Shown: one piece after another, positions 1 to 8,647 of the stretch
How positions within the stretch are numbered: the stretch's first letter is position 1
How the letters are laid out: each line of letters opens with the position of its first letter
Assembly (NCBI GenBank): GCA_017400025.1
Contig: JAFQAF010000327.1
Location: 1 to 12,588, forward strand
DNA from: Oscillospiraceae bacterium
Lineage (GTDB): Bacteria > Bacillota_A > Clostridia > Oscillospirales > Ruminococcaceae
Reading direction: 5' to 3'
DNA length: 12,588 nucleotides
The notes under the pieces: model-generated
Database searches by the model: none
What the model saw: the letters and a program-made list of their open reading frames with translations, nothing else
Told to the model about the DNA's origin: nothing
Made by a program: the position numbers and the translations under genes

Positions 1-274
<274 letters not shown>

Positions 275-291
275 CTATTTATCGGGTTATA

Positions 292-1587
292 TTATTCCAG
301 GAAACCTTTGTGATGACGTGTGAGCATCTGAGCTTCCAGCTGCTGTGCAACTTCAAGAGCTACGCCAACAACGATGAGAATTGATGTACCGCCAAGCTGG
401 ATACCTGTGTTTGTCAGGTTACCTGTGATGATTGGAAGAACAGCAACTACTACAAGGAACAGTGCGCCGATAAATGTAAGTTTGCTGATAACTTTTGCAA
501 TAAAGTCCTGAGTGTTTTTACCTGGGCGGAAGCCTGGGATAACACCATTGTTTTTGCGCAGGTTGTTAGCAATTTCTACTGGGTTGTACTGCATAGATAC
601 ATAGAAGTAGTTGAACATGAAGATCAGTACTACATAACCGAATGCATATACAAAACCGTTATAGTTGAAAACATCGAGGAGTTTGTTTGCAAATTCGCCT
701 TCGATGTTGAAGAATGCTCTGATTGTGCCCGGCAGGGACATAATGGAGCTGGCGAAGATAACAGGCATAACGCCGGACATATTTACCTTGATTGGAAGGT
801 GTGTATTCTGGCCGCCCATCATTTTTCTGCCTACTACTCTTTTTGCATACTGTACTGGGATTCTTCTTTCTGCATGGTGCAGAATAACTGCAAATGCAAT
901 TACCAGAACAGCGAATACAAGGAAGAGTGGTACCAATACAAAGTTGATTGTTTTACCTGCCATTGCTTCCTGTACCATATAGATAAATCTTGTAGCTGTT
1001 ACAGAAAGTCTGGAGATAATACCGGTGAAGATAATCAGGGATACGCCGTTGCCGATGCCCATTTTATCAATCTGCTCGCCCATCCACATAACCAGCATGG
1101 CGCCGGCAATGAAAGCGGCAATAATTACGACTGCTGCAAAGAAACCTGTAAGGCCTTCTGTGTACATCAGAGCGTTTTCTCTTTTCAGTACGAAATAGTA
1201 ACCTACTGAAAGGATGAATGCGATAAGTACTGCAACATATCTTGTGATTTTTGCAATCTTCTTTCTGCCTTCCTCACCTTCTTTTGACAGCTGTTCCAGA
1301 TATGGAATAGCAACTGTCAGAAGAGTGATGATGATGGATGAGTTGATGTAAGGCATTACACCGAGAGCAAAGAGAGTGGCATTGGCAAATGCACCACCGC
1401 TCATAAGGTTGAGATAACCGAGCATGTTGCCGTTATCTGCAGCGATCATATCGCTGAGAGCGGATGGCCGGATAAATGGAACTGCGATTGCGCAGCCCAG
1501 ACGATAGATAACAAGAACAATCAGTGTATAGATGATTTTCTTTCTCAGATCGTCAATTTTCCATGCATTTTTAAATGTCTGTAACAC
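292..1587 (-). CDS. secY: Protein translocase subunit SecY
   Basis: SecY is the membrane pore of the SecYEG translocon, which exports and inserts proteins with SecA or the ribosome. At 431 residues it has the family's usual length. About ten hydrophobic segments can be seen (roughly 18-38, 70-92, 115-134, 147-168, 178-198, 214-236, 268-288, 311-331, 367-388, 397-415). A plug region lies between the first two (about 43-65). GVMPYINSSII is at 76-86. The cytosolic loops are the AERRIPVQYA loop (239-248), a SecA/ribosome contact, and the GVIPGFRPG loop (348-356). The start is GTG at 1587-1585, only 1 nt after the rplO stop, with AGAGGTG inside the end of rplO as ribosome site; translation is probably coupled. 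The reading MLQTFKNAWKI matches the usual SecY N terminus, which supports the GTG choice. Confidence 0.98.
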   Translation of the reverse strand: MLQTFKNAWKIDDLRKKIIYTLIVLVIYRLGCAIAVPFIRPSALSDMIAADNGNMLGYLNLMSGGAFANATLFALGVMPYINSSIIITLLTVAIPYLEQLSKEGEEGRKKIAKITRYVAVLIAFILSVGYYFVLKRENALMYTEGLTGFFAAVVIIAAFIAGAMLVMWMGEQIDKMGIGNGVSLIIFTGIISRLSVTATRFIYMVQEAMAGKTINFVLVPLFLVFAVLVIAFAVILHHAERRIPVQYAKRVVGRKMMGGQNTHLPIKVNMSGVMPVIFASSIMSLPGTIRAFFNIEGEFANKLLDVFNYNGFVYAFGYVVLIFMFNYFYVSMQYNPVEIANNLRKNNGVIPGFRPGKNTQDFIAKVISKLTFIGALFLVVVAVLPIITGNLTNTGIQLGGTSILIVVGVALEVAQQLEAQMLTRHHKGFLE

Positions 1588-1588
1588 T

Positions 1589-2032
1589 CTATTTCACCTC
1601 TGCCTTTCCGCCTGCTGCTTCGATTTTAGCTTTTGCAGATGCAGAGAAAGCTTTAAGCTGTACAGTCATTGGCTTTGTGATTTCACCATTGCCAAGAACT
1701 TTGATACCGTCGTTTACTTTTTTAACAAGACCGCTTGCTACTACTGCTGCTTCATCAACAACACTGTTAGCTTCGAATCTTTCTTCAAGGTCACTTACTT
1801 TGATTGTTGCGTATGTTGTTGCAAATACGCTGTTGTTAAAACCAACTTTTGGAAGTCTTCTCTGCAGTGGCAGCTGACCGCCTTCAAAGCCTGCTTTCTT
1901 AGCACCTGAACGTGCCTTCTGACCTTTGTGACCGTAGCCAGCTGTTTTACCGTTGCCGGAGCCGTGACCACGACCTTTTCTTTTAGCAGCTTTATTAGAA
2001 CCTGCTGCAGGTTTCAATTCGTGAAGCATCAT
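1589..2032 (-). CDS. rplO: 50S ribosomal protein L15 (uL15)
   Basis: L15 binds 23S rRNA late in assembly of the large subunit. The 147-residue length is normal. The N-terminal basic glycine-rich extension is clear (GRGHGSGNGKTAGYGHKGQ at 20-38), followed by GFEGGQLPLQRRLPKVGF at about 48-65; a C-terminal alpha/beta domain ends in AEVK. Two ATG codons are adjacent (2032-2030 and 2029-2027). The first is preferred because the family begins M-x-LHELKP and because GGGAGGTG lies about 8 nt upstream. It sits 20 nt after rpmD and 1 nt before secY, as in the canonical spc operon. Confidence 0.97.
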   Translation of the reverse strand: MMLHELKPAAGSNKAAKRKGRGHGSGNGKTAGYGHKGQKARSGAKKAGFEGGQLPLQRRLPKVGFNNSVFATTYATIKVSDLEERFEANSVVDEAAVVASGLVKKVNDGIKVLGNGEITKPMTVQLKAFSASAKAKIEAAGGKAEVK

Positions 2033-2052
2033 TTTTGTGCACCTCCCTGTTC

Positions 2053-2229
2053 TTACTTAACAACTTCAACAAGATGAGAGATTTTTGCAATCTTACCCAT
2101 TGTTGCTGCGTTGTCTGGCTGAACTGTTACGTCGCCAACTTTTTTGAGGCCCAGAGCTGCTGCACAATCTTTCTGATTCTGAATGCGACCTGCAAGGCTT
2201 TTAACAAGTTTGATTGTTACTGTAGCCAT
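2053..2229 (-). CDS. rpmD: 50S ribosomal protein L30 (uL30)
   Basis: A short gene of 58 codons. The translation begins MATVTIKLVKSLAGRIQNQ and ends ISHLVEVVK. The middle has ALGLKKVGD and DNAATMGKI, which are the conserved L30 landmarks. L30 is a small globular protein on the back of the large subunit that binds 23S rRNA; it is not essential in all species. It lies 17 nt after rpsE and 20 nt before rplO, exactly where spc operons carry rpmD. The ribosome site reads AGGGGG before the ATG at 2229-2227. The family's usual length is 58-60 residues, so the gene is complete. Confidence 0.96.
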   Translation of the reverse strand: MATVTIKLVKSLAGRIQNQKDCAAALGLKKVGDVTVQPDNAATMGKIAKISHLVEVVK

Positions 2230-2246
2230 TTCAAAGTACCCCCTAA

Positions 2247-2747
2247 TTAACCTAATACTTCTTCTACGCTCAGACCGCGAAGTTTTGCAACTTCTTCAAC
2301 AGTTCTAACAGATGCAAGACCTGCTACTGTTGCAGCAACTACGTTGCCTGGGTTTCTGGAGCGGAGAGATTTTGTACGAATATCTTTGATGCCTGCTGCT
2401 TCCAGAACGGCACGAACTGCACCACCTGCGATAACACCAGTACCAGGAGCAGCTGGTCTCATAAGGATTCTTGCTGCGCCGAATGCACCAACAGTTTCAT
2501 GTGGAATTGTTGTGCCTTTCATTGATACTCTAACTAAATTTTTTCTAGCATCTTCAACACCTTTGCGGATTGCTTCAGGTACTTCAGCTGCTTTACCTAT
2601 ACCATAACCTACGATACCGTCGCCGTTACCAACTACGATAAGAGCTGAGAACTTCATTACACGGCCGCCTTTAACGGTTTTTGATACACGATTGATTGAT
2701 ACTACCTTCTCCTGAAGGTCAAGTACGCTTGCGTCAATTCTTTCCAT
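2247..2747 (-). CDS. rpsE: 30S ribosomal protein S5 (uS5)
   Basis: S5 lies at the back of the 30S subunit and affects decoding accuracy and mRNA entry. The 166-residue protein has the N-terminal double-stranded-RNA-binding fold (about 12-75) with the [11 protein letters not shown] loop at 25-35. In other bacteria spectinomycin resistance changes fall in this loop; no obvious deletion is visible. The GFGTGKA-like motif appears as [13 protein letters not shown]. The C-terminal domain has [15 protein letters not shown] and the end motif [14 protein letters not shown]. The segment [12 protein letters not shown] differs slightly from the common KSLGSxNPxNVV. It is 12 nt after rplR, with GGAGGAGAT as a strong ribosome site. 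Confidence 0.98.
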   Translation of the reverse strand: MERIDASVLDLQEKVVSINRVSKTVKGGRVMKFSALIVVGNGDGIVGYGIGKAAEVPEAIRKGVEDARKNLVRVSMKGTTIPHETVGAFGAARILMRPAAPGTGVIAGGAVRAVLEAAGIKDIRTKSLRSRNPGNVVAATVAGLASVRTVEEVAKLRGLSVEEVLG

Positions 2748-2759
2748 TGTATCTCCTCC

Positions 2760-3119
2760 TTACAGCACTAAGCCGCCTTCACGGGCGCCTTCTGCCAATG
2801 CTTTAACACGACCATGATAGATGTAGCCGCCACGGTCAAACACTACTTCTGTAATGCCTTTTTCAATAGCTCTTTTTGCTACTGTATTGCCAACTGCTTT
2901 TGCAGCTTCGATGTTACCGCCATTGCCTGTAAAATCTTTGTCCATTGTTGATGCGCTTACAAGTGTTACACCTGCTACGTCATCAATGATCTGAGCATAG
3001 ATGTGCTTTGAGGAGCGGAAAACATTCAGACGAGGACGTGCTGCTGTGCCGCTGATTTTTCTGCGAACTCTGGCATGTCTTCTCAGTCTTGCCTGGTTAC
3101 TGTTTGGTTTCTTTACCAT
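2760..3119 (-). CDS. rplR: 50S ribosomal protein L18 (uL18)
   Basis: L18 binds 5S rRNA together with L5 and helps seat it in the central protuberance. At 119 residues it has normal length. The basic N terminus ([21 protein letters not shown], about 11-31, split here as [11 protein letters not shown] then [10 protein letters not shown]) is the RNA-binding tail, followed by [17 protein letters not shown]. The end carries [25 protein letters not shown], close to the family signature for the 5S contact. It lies between rplF (18 nt upstream) and rpsE (12 nt downstream). The ribosome site is AGGAG before the ATG at 3119-3117. Confidence 0.97.
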   Translation of the reverse strand: MVKKPNSNQARLRRHARVRRKISGTAARPRLNVFRSSKHIYAQIIDDVAGVTLVSASTMDKDFTGNGGNIEAAKAVGNTVAKRAIEKGITEVVFDRGGYIYHGRVKALAEGAREGGLVL

Positions 3120-3137
3120 AATTAGCTCACTCCTTTA

Positions 3138-3680
3138 TTATTTACCTTTACCTGTTTTGCCTTCTTTGCGGATGATGTATTCGCCTACATAACGGATACC
3201 TTTACCTTTGTAAGGTTCTGGTGGACGTTTTTCGCGAATTTCAGCTGCAACCTGGCCAACTTTCTGTTTGTCGATACCGATAACTTTGATTTTGTTTGCA
3301 TCTGGGCATTCGAATTTGATGCCGTCAGATTCTGGTACGATTACCTGATGTGAGTAACCGAGGTTCATAACAAGGTTTGTACCCTGTTTTGCAACTCTGT
3401 AACCAACACCGATAACTTCCAGTTCTTTAGTGAAGCCTTCGGAAACACCTGTAACCATATTGCTGATCAGTGTTCTTGTCAGACCGTGCAGTGCTTTGGA
3501 TTCGTTTGTGTCATCTGGACGGGAAACTACTACATTACCGCCTTCAACAGCAATAGCCATTTTAGCATGGAATGTGGAATCAAGTGTTCCCTTAGGGCCA
3601 GCAACTGTAACTTTATTTCCATCAACTGTAACATTTACACCTGCTGGAATAGCGATGGGTTTTCTTCCTATTCTCGACAT
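3138..3680 (-). CDS. rplF: 50S ribosomal protein L6 (uL6)
   Basis: L6 sits near the factor-binding site of the large subunit, next to the sarcin-ricin loop region and the L7/L12 stalk base. The 180-residue length is typical. Two repeated alpha/beta domains are expected. The N-terminal one starts MSRIGRKPIAIPAGV and carries VTVAGPKGTL at 25-33. The second contains the diagnostic PPEPYKGKGIRY at 153-164. The protein ends in a basic tail, RKEGKTGKGK. It begins 14 nt after rpsH, with a GGGGG-type ribosome site, and is followed by rplR. Confidence 0.98.
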   Translation of the reverse strand: MSRIGRKPIAIPAGVNVTVDGNKVTVAGPKGTLDSTFHAKMAIAVEGGNVVVSRPDDTNESKALHGLTRTLISNMVTGVSEGFTKELEVIGVGYRVAKQGTNLVMNLGYSHQVIVPESDGIKFECPDANKIKVIGIDKQKVGQVAAEIREKRPPEPYKGKGIRYVGEYIIRKEGKTGKGK

Positions 3681-3694
3681 AACTATTTACCCCC

Positions 3695-4093
3695 TTACCA
3701 TACAAAAGCGAGAACTTCGCCGCCCACGTTTTCTTTGCGGGCTTTTTTATCTGTCATAACGCCTTTTGGTGTAGAAATGATAGCTGTACCGATACCTTTC
3801 ATAACCTTTGGCATATCTTCGCAGCTTGTGTAGATACGAAGACCTGGTTTGGAAACTCTGCGCAGGCCTGTGATTACAGGTGCGTTTGTTTCTGTATATT
3901 TCAGTGTGATAGTGATAACACCCTGTTTATCATCTTCTGTCACTGTGTAGCTTTTTACGTAACCTTCTTCAACAAGAATCTGAGCAATAGCTTTTTTCAT
4001 GTTGGATGCAGGTACGTCAACTGTTGCATGTCTTGCCTGAGAAGCATTTCTGATTCTGGTCAGCAGGTCTGCAATTGGATCAGTGATATTCAT
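3695..4093 (-). CDS. rpsH: 30S ribosomal protein S8 (uS8)
   Basis: S8 binds the central domain of 16S rRNA early in 30S assembly. In E. coli it is also the translational repressor of the spc operon, binding near rplE; I saw no obvious copy of that site here. The 132-residue protein starts [17 protein letters not shown] and ends with the highly conserved [20 protein letters not shown] block (107-126) and LAFVW. An AGGAGG site lies about 6 nt before the ATG. It is 24 nt after the S14 gene and 14 nt before rplF, the usual arrangement. Confidence 0.98.
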   Translation of the reverse strand: MNITDPIADLLTRIRNASQARHATVDVPASNMKKAIAQILVEEGYVKSYTVTEDDKQGVITITLKYTETNAPVITGLRRVSKPGLRIYTSCEDMPKVMKGIGTAIISTPKGVMTDKKARKENVGGEVLAFVW

Positions 4094-4117
4094 ATTTGCC
4101 TCCTATATAATTTGTAA

Positions 4118-4303
4118 TTACCAGCTTGCTTTTCTTACGCCAGGAATTTCGCCTTTGTAAGCGAGTTCTCTGAAGCAGATACGGCAGATGCCGTATTTTC
4201 TCAGATAAGCATGTGGTCTGCCACAGATTTTGCATCTGTTGTACTGTCTTGTTGAAAATTTAGGTTCGCGCTGCTGCTTAACCTTCATTGATGTTTTTGC
4301 CAT
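4118..4303 (-). CDS. rpsZ: 30S ribosomal protein S14, zinc-binding type (uS14)
   Basis: S14 sits in the head of the 30S subunit. This is the short, 61-residue form with two CxxC pairs: C24-x2-C27 (CKIC) and C40-x2-C43 (CRIC). Together they form a zinc knuckle. Many Firmicutes also hold a longer zinc-free copy used under zinc starvation; none is in this window. The protein starts [19 protein letters not shown] and ends with GVRKASW, the typical C terminus. It lies between rplE and rpsH. The name rpsN is also widely used for this locus. Confidence 0.98.
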   Translation of the reverse strand: MAKTSMKVKQQREPKFSTRQYNRCKICGRPHAYLRKYGICRICFRELAYKGEIPGVRKASW

Positions 4304-4319
4304 TGTTTACTTCCCCCTC

Positions 4320-4859
4320 TTAGTTTGCGAATGGAGCACCCAGTGCTTTGAGCAGGGCTTTTGCTTCTTCGTCTGTCTGAGCTGTAGTTACGAATGAGAT
4401 ATCCATACCGCGCAGAGCGTCGATTTTATCGTATTCGATTTCTGGGAAGATCAGCTGTTCTTTGATACCGAAAGAGTAGTTGCCTCTGCCGTCAAAAGAG
4501 TTGCCATTGATACCATGGAAGTCTCTTACACGTGGGAGTGCTACGTTGAACAGTCTGTCAACGAATTCGTACATTCTTTCGCCGCGGAGTGTAACTTTAA
4601 CACCGATTGGCATGCCTTCACGGAGTTTGAAGTTAGCAACTGATTTTTTAGCTTTACATACGATTGGCTGCTGACCTGTGATTTTTTTCAGGTCTCCTAC
4701 AACTGATTCGATAACTTTTGCGTTATCTTTAGCTTCGGAACAGCCAACATTGATAACAACTTTATCAAGTTTTGGAATCTGCATTACACTTTTGTAGTTG
4801 AACTGCTTCATAAGAGCAGGAGCAACTTCTTTTACATATAATTCTTTTACGTTAGACAT
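4320..4859 (-). CDS. rplE: 50S ribosomal protein L5 (uL5)
   Basis: L5 binds 5S rRNA, contacts the P-site tRNA and forms bridges to the 30S head. The length (179 residues) is normal. Landmarks are [22 protein letters not shown] near the N terminus (read as [12 protein letters not shown] and [10 protein letters not shown]), [16 protein letters not shown] with [12 protein letters not shown] in the middle, then [25 protein letters not shown] and FPEIEYDKI. The C terminus is [11 protein letters not shown]. The ATG at 4859-4857 has an AGGAGG site 9-10 nt upstream. It is 20 nt after rplX and 16 nt before the S14 gene. Confidence 0.98.
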   Translation of the reverse strand: MSNVKELYVKEVAPALMKQFNYKSVMQIPKLDKVVINVGCSEAKDNAKVIESVVGDLKKITGQQPIVCKAKKSVANFKLREGMPIGVKVTLRGERMYEFVDRLFNVALPRVRDFHGINGNSFDGRGNYSFGIKEQLIFPEIEYDKIDALRGMDISFVTTAQTDEEAKALLKALGAPFAN

Positions 4860-4879
4860 TTAAAGTTCCTCCTTTTCTC

Positions 4880-5194
4880 TTATAATTCAGCACCGCAGTG
4901 CTTGCAAATACGAACTTTTTTGTCGCCTTCGATTTTGTGGCCTACTCTTGTAGCTTTGCCACATTTTGGACATACTGGCATAACTTTGCTTGCGTAGATT
5001 GCGCCTTCTGCATCTACGATACCGCCTGTTTCGCCCTGACGTCTTGGTTTAACATGTTTTTTAACCATGTTCAGACCTTCAACGATAACTTTACCTTCTT
5101 TTGGGCTCACAGCGAGAACTTTGCCAGTTTCACCACGGTCTTTACCGCTGATAACTTTAACGGTATCGCCTGTTTTTACATGAACTTTATTCAT
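4880..5194 (-). CDS. rplX: 50S ribosomal protein L24 (uL24) with four-cysteine C-terminal ribbon
   Basis: L24 is an early assembly initiator that binds the 5' part of 23S rRNA near the exit tunnel. The KOW fold is clear at the N terminus ([20 protein letters not shown], about 6-25, then [17 protein letters not shown]). Length is 104 residues, normal for Firmicutes. The unusual part is the tail: C75-x2-C78 (CPKC) and C97-x2-C100 (CKHC), separated by 18 residues, which looks like a zinc ribbon. E. coli and B. subtilis L24 lack these pairs as far as I recall, while some Clostridia have them. Zinc binding is inferred, not shown. The gene is 11 nt after rplN; the ribosome site is AAGGAGA. Confidence 0.97.
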   Translation of the reverse strand: MNKVHVKTGDTVKVISGKDRGETGKVLAVSPKEGKVIVEGLNMVKKHVKPRRQGETGGIVDAEGAIYASKVMPVCPKCGKATRVGHKIEGDKKVRICKHCGAEL

Positions 5195-5205
5195 TATAAA
5201 TCTCC

Positions 5206-5574
5206 TTACAGTGATTCTGGTGCAAGGCTCAGGATTTTCAGGTAACCTTTTTCACGCAGTTCGCGAGCAACAGGTCCAAAAATACGTGTGCCTCTTGGGT
5301 TTTTATCATCTCTTATAATAACTGCTGCATTTTCGTCAAAACGGATGTATGAACCGTCTTCACGGCGCAGGCCGCTCTTGGAACGAACGATAACAGCTTT
5401 AACTACTTCACCTTTTTTAACAACGCCGCCTGGTGTTGTCTTTTTAACGGATGCTACAACAACGTCGCCGATATTTGCATATCTTCTGCGAGTGCCGCCC
5501 AGTACACGGATGCACATGAGTTCTTTAGCACCTGTGTTGTCAGCAACCTTCAAATAGGTCTGCATCTGTACCAT
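5206..5574 (-). CDS. rplN: 50S ribosomal protein L14 (uL14)
   Basis: L14 lies at the subunit interface and forms bridges with 16S rRNA; the silencing factor RsfS also docks on it. The 122-residue length is the family standard, which supports the ATG at 5574-5572 rather than the in-frame ATG three codons later. An AGGAGG site is about 10 nt upstream. Motifs seen are [20 protein letters not shown] at 8-27 (given as [12 protein letters not shown] and MCIRVLGG), GDVVVASVK, and [17 protein letters not shown] [16 protein letters not shown]. The end is [17 protein letters not shown] with SLAPESL. It is 29 nt after rpsQ. Confidence 0.98.
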   Translation of the reverse strand: MVQMQTYLKVADNTGAKELMCIRVLGGTRRRYANIGDVVVASVKKTTPGGVVKKGEVVKAVIVRSKSGLRREDGSYIRFDENAAVIIRDDKNPRGTRIFGPVARELREKGYLKILSLAPESL

Positions 5575-5603
5575 GTGTACAAGTCCTCCTTTTCAAAATT
5601 AGC

Positions 5604-5858
5604 TTATTTAGCTTTTTCTACTATCTTAACAAGTCTCCAGTTTTTGTCTTTAGAAAGTGGACGGGTTTCCATGATTTCTACGCGGTCGCCGATGCCACAT
5701 TCATTGTTTTCATCGTGAGCTTTGAACTTGATTGTTCTCTTTACGATTTTTTTGTATAAAGGGTGTTTAACTCTGTCTTCGATAGCAACAACGATTGTTT
5801 TGTCCATTTTGTCGGATACAACTGTACCGATTCTTGTTTTTCTAAGATTGCGTTCCAT
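5604..5858 (-). CDS. rpsQ: 30S ribosomal protein S17 (uS17)
   Basis: S17 is a primary 16S rRNA binder of the 30S body with an OB fold. The 84-residue protein starts [21 protein letters not shown], the usual opening with the KTRIG and VVSDKMDKT motifs, and continues [15 protein letters not shown] and [11 protein letters not shown]. Towards the end it has [21 protein letters not shown], matching the signature that contacts h11 of 16S rRNA. It sits 18 nt after rpmC and 29 nt before rplN. The ribosome site is AGGGAGG before the ATG. Confidence 0.97.
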   Translation of the reverse strand: MERNLRKTRIGTVVSDKMDKTIVVAIEDRVKHPLYKKIVKRTIKFKAHDENNECGIGDRVEIMETRPLSKDKNWRLVKIVEKAK

Positions 5859-5876
5859 TGTCTTTACCTCCCTTTA

Positions 5877-6065
5877 TTATTTTTCAAGAGCGCTCAGAGC
5901 TGTGTTAACTCTTGCGATATCTCTTTTAACTGTCTGGATTCTCATTGGGTTTTCCAACTGATTGATAGCGTGCTGAAAACGAAGATTGAACAGTTCTGCT
6001 TTAAGTTCTTTAAGTTTAGCTGTCAGCTGTTCTGCTGACATGTTACGGAGTTCACTTGCTTTCAT
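5877..6065 (-). CDS. rpmC: 50S ribosomal protein L29 (uL29)
   Basis: L29 is a small two-helix protein beside the tunnel exit, near L23, where trigger factor and SRP dock. I place the start at the ATG 6065-6063, giving [14 protein letters not shown], the standard N terminus and a 62-residue protein. An upstream in-frame GTG at 6074-6072 would add three residues (MNS) and overlap rplP, but the GGTAGGTG site is well spaced for the ATG and too close for the GTG. The core motif [14 protein letters not shown], the C-terminal half with [15 protein letters not shown], and the ending SALEK are all typical. With the ATG start the gene lies 1 nt after the rplP stop. Confidence 0.95.
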   Translation of the reverse strand: MKASELRNMSAEQLTAKLKELKAELFNLRFQHAINQLENPMRIQTVKRDIARVNTALSALEK

Positions 6066-6066
6066 A

Positions 6067-6486
6067 CTATTCACCTACCTCATCCTTTTTAACAAATTTA
6101 CATTTGATAGGCAGTTTGTGCATAGCAAGACGCATAGCTTCTCTTGCCAGTTCTTCAGAAACGCCGCCGATTTCGAACATAACTCTGCCTGGTTTAACAA
6201 CTGCTACCCAGTATTCTGGTGAACCTTTACCGGAACCCATGCGAGTTTCAGCTGGTTTTTCTGTTACTGGTTTGTCTGGGAAAATTTTGATCCAAACCTG
6301 ACCGCCACGTTTGATGTAACGTGTCATAGCGATACGAGCAGCTTCAATCTGGTTGGATGTGATCCATGCTGGTTCCAGAGCCTGCAGACCAAACTGACCG
6401 TATGTTACTTTATTACCACGAGTAGCTTTGCCTTTCATGCGGCCTCTGTGTACTCTACGGTATTTAACTCTTTTTGGTAAAAGCAT
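6067..6486 (-). CDS. rplP: 50S ribosomal protein L16 (uL16)
   Basis: L16 is a late-binding large-subunit protein next to the A-site tRNA elbow and needed for peptidyl transfer. The 139-residue length is typical. It starts [19 protein letters not shown], with the signature [20 protein letters not shown] in the middle and [19 protein letters not shown] next, then [12 protein letters not shown]. The ATG overlaps the rpsC stop by one base (TAATG), so translation is probably coupled to rpsC. Its own stop is TAG, 1 nt before rpmC. Confidence 0.98.
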   Translation of the reverse strand: MLLPKRVKYRRVHRGRMKGKATRGNKVTYGQFGLQALEPAWITSNQIEAARIAMTRYIKRGGQVWIKIFPDKPVTEKPAETRMGSGKGSPEYWVAVVKPGRVMFEIGGVSEELAREAMRLAMHKLPIKCKFVKKDEVGE

Positions 6487-7157
6487 TATTTGTTGCCTCC
6501 TTCTTTACGAGGTTTAGCACCTTTGAGCACTTCACCTTTGTAAATCCAAACTTTAACGCCAACTTTACCGAAAGTTGTGTTAGCTTCTGCAAAACCGTAG
6601 TCGATGTCTGCGCGAAGTGTCTGAAGAGGAATTGTGCCTTCATGGTAATGTTCTGTTCTTGCGATATCAGCACCGCCAAGACGGCCGGATACGCTTGTTT
6701 TGATGCCCTTAGCGCCCATTCTCATGGCTCTGGACATTGCCTGTTTCATAGCTCTTCTGAATGCAACACGTCTTTCGAGCTGAGCTGCGATGTTTTCAGC
6801 AACAAGCTGTGCATCTGCGTCTGCAGCTTTTACTTCTGTGATGTTGATCAGAACTTCTTCAACAGGTCTCTTAACCTGTTTTGCAACCTGTGCACGCAGT
6901 TTTTCGATTTCGGAACCCTGACGGCCGATAACCATACCTGGTTTTGCACAGAAGATATTCAGTCTTAATACTTTTGAGTCTCTCTCAATCTCAATTTTAG
7001 ATACACCGGCAGTGTAAAGCTGAGCTTTGAGAACTTTTCTGATGTTGTAGTCTTCTACGAGAGTATCGCCGAAGTTTTTCTTTTCAACGAACCAACGAGA
7101 ATCCCAGTTTTTAATAACGCCTACACGAAGACCGTGTGGATTTACTTTCTGTCCCAT
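6486..7157 (-). CDS. rpsC: 30S ribosomal protein S3 (uS3)
   Basis: S3 is in the 30S head at the mRNA entry channel and, with S4 and S5, has mRNA helicase function. The 223-residue length is normal. It starts [15 protein letters not shown], the family hallmark. The KH domain (about 38-106) has its GxxG loop as GRQG at 78-81 in [15 protein letters not shown]. The C-terminal domain carries [32 protein letters not shown] and the [10 protein letters not shown] signature. The ribosome site GGAGG lies before the ATG 7157-7155, 14 nt after rplV. Confidence 0.98.
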   Translation of the reverse strand: MGQKVNPHGLRVGVIKNWDSRWFVEKKNFGDTLVEDYNIRKVLKAQLYTAGVSKIEIERDSKVLRLNIFCAKPGMVIGRQGSEIEKLRAQVAKQVKRPVEEVLINITEVKAADADAQLVAENIAAQLERRVAFRRAMKQAMSRAMRMGAKGIKTSVSGRLGGADIARTEHYHEGTIPLQTLRADIDYGFAEANTTFGKVGVKVWIYKGEVLKGAKPRKEGGNK

Positions 7158-7171
7158 AGCTTCCTCCTTTA

Positions 7172-7510
7172 TTATTCTTCGATTTCTTTGAGAACTACTG
7201 TCATGTGAGATGTTCTCTTAAGAATTCTGAATGCTCTGCCCTGTGCTCTTGGCATAACTCTTTTCAGAGTTGGGCCTGGTGTAACAAAACATTCTGCAAC
7301 ATACAGATTGTTTTTATCCATGTTGTGATTGTGTTCCGCATTTGCCATTGCTGATTTAACCAGTTTAAGTAAAGGTTCGCAAGCAGCTTTTGGTGTGTGC
7401 TGCAGAATAGCAACAGCTTCGTTAACTGGTTTGTTTCTGATCAAATCCATAACGATCTGCACTTTTCTTGGTGCGATGCGGGCGTGTCTAAGGTATGCCC
7501 TTGCTTCCAT
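7172..7510 (-). CDS. rplV: 50S ribosomal protein L22 (uL22)
   Basis: L22 spans the large subunit and its long hairpin lines the peptide exit tunnel, next to the macrolide site. The 112-residue length is normal. The N-terminal [18 protein letters not shown] and [13 protein letters not shown] are conserved, and [12 protein letters not shown] follows. The tunnel hairpin with signature [15 protein letters not shown] is at 79-93. It looks intact, with no insertion or deletion of the kind linked to macrolide resistance. It follows rpsS by 18 nt and precedes rpsC by 14 nt. Confidence 0.98.
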   Translation of the reverse strand: MEARAYLRHARIAPRKVQIVMDLIRNKPVNEAVAILQHTPKAACEPLLKLVKSAMANAEHNHNMDKNNLYVAECFVTPGPTLKRVMPRAQGRAFRILKRTSHMTVVLKEIEE

Positions 7511-7528
7511 AATTTACTCTCCTTTGAA

Positions 7529-7801
7529 TTACTTAGATGATTTAGAACCAGCGTGACCGCGGTATGTTCTTGTTGGTGCAAATTCGCCGAGTTTGTGACC
7601 AACCATATCTTCTGTTACATATACTGGAACGTGTTTACGACCATCATGTACTGCGAATGTGTGGCCTACAAAATCTGGGAATATTGTAGATGAACGGCTC
7701 CAAGTCTTGAGGACTCTTTTTTCGCCAGCTTTGTTCATTTCTTTAACTCTTTTGAGAAGAACAGGCTGCACGAAAGGGCCTTTTTTAATACTTCTACCCA
7801 T
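7529..7801 (-). CDS. rpsS: 30S ribosomal protein S19 (uS19)
   Basis: S19 sits at the top of the 30S head, contacts S13 and makes inter-subunit bridges. The 90-residue protein starts [11 protein letters not shown] and has the family core [20 protein letters not shown] at about 33-52 (20 residues) and the signature [16 protein letters not shown] at 68-83. The serine-lysine tail GSKSSK is a common ending. It lies 15 nt after rplB and 18 nt before rplV. The GGAG ribosome site precedes the ATG at 7801-7799. Confidence 0.98.
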   Translation of the reverse strand: MGRSIKKGPFVQPVLLKRVKEMNKAGEKRVLKTWSRSSTIFPDFVGHTFAVHDGRKHVPVYVTEDMVGHKLGEFAPTRTYRGHAGSKSSK

Positions 7802-7816
7802 ATCGATACTCCTTTA

Positions 7817-8647
7817 TTAACCGTTGCGACGTCTAACAATGAATTTGTCAGATGCTTTGTGTTTGCTTCTTGTTTTGTAACCCAGAGCTGGTTTGCCCCA
7901 TGGTGTTACTGGGCCTGGACGGCCAACTGGTGATTTACCTTCACCACCGCCGTGTGGATGGTCAACAGGGTTCATTACAGAACCGCGAACTGTTGGTCTC
8001 CAACCCATGTGACGTTTTTTACCGGCTTTACCGATTTTAACGTTGTCGTGGTCGAGGTTAGATACCTGGCCGATTGTTGCATAGCAGTTGAGAGGAATGT
8101 TTCTCAGTTCGCCGGATGGCAGACGTACGAGACCGTATTTGCCTTCTTTAGCGATAAGCTGTGCAAAGTTACCAGCGGAGCGAACAAGCTGACCGCCTTT
8201 GCCAGGGTAGAGTTCGATGTTGTGGATAACTGTACCTACTGGAATGTTGCTGATTGGCAGTGCGTTACCTGGTTTGATATCAGCGCCTTCGCCGCTCATT
8301 ACAACGTCACCTACGCTCAGACCGTTTGGAGCGAGGATGTATGATTTAACGCCGTCTTCGTACTGAATCAGAGCGATAAATGCTGTTCTGTTTGGATCGT
8401 ATTCAAGGGACAGAACTGTAGCTGCTACGTCAACTTTGCTTCTCTTGAAGTCGATCACACGATATTTTGTTCTGTTACCACCGCCGTGGTGACGAACTGT
8501 GATGCGGCCTGTGTTGTTACGGCCTGCTGTTGTTTTCATAGGTTCCAGAAGGCTTCTTTCTGGTTTAACCTTGGAAAGAACCGAATAATCTGTTACAGCC
8601 ATGTTACGGCGTGATGGAGTAGTCGGTTTAAACTTTTTAATAGCCAT
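7817..8647 (-). CDS. rplB: 50S ribosomal protein L2 (uL2)
   Basis: L2 is one of the most conserved large-subunit proteins, needed for subunit association and peptidyl transfer. The length of 276 residues is typical. It starts [18 protein letters not shown]. The N-terminal OB-like region has [18 protein letters not shown] at 42-59. The SH3-like part runs to about 200. The C-terminal signature [20 protein letters not shown] carries H230, which I align to E. coli His229, implicated in activity. A GGAGAG site lies about 11 nt before the ATG, after an unusually long 109-nt gap from rplW. Confidence 0.98.
   Translation of the reverse strand: MAIKKFKPTTPSRRNMAVTDYSVLSKVKPERSLLEPMKTTAGRNNTGRITVRHHGGGNRTKYRVIDFKRSKVDVAATVLSLEYDPNRTAFIALIQYEDGVKSYILAPNGLSVGDVVMSGEGADIKPGNALPISNIPVGTVIHNIELYPGKGGQLVRSAGNFAQLIAKEGKYGLVRLPSGELRNIPLNCYATIGQVSNLDHDNVKIGKAGKKRHMGWRPTVRGSVMNPVDHPHGGGEGKSPVGRPGPVTPWGKPALGYKTRSKHKASDKFIVRRRNG

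Noticed and set aside
6066..6074. GTG start for rpmC, three codons upstream
   Set aside because: It would overlap rplP and place the ribosome site too close; the ATG at 6065 gives the standard MKASEL start.
6464..6679. Minus-strand open frame of 71 codons in another frame of rpsC/rplP
   Set aside because: Overlaps the conserved 3' end of rpsC and the rplP start; no similarity to a known protein.
6474..6968. Plus-strand open frame of 164 codons
   Set aside because: Fully antisense to rpsC, with Cys/Phe-rich composition and no domain.
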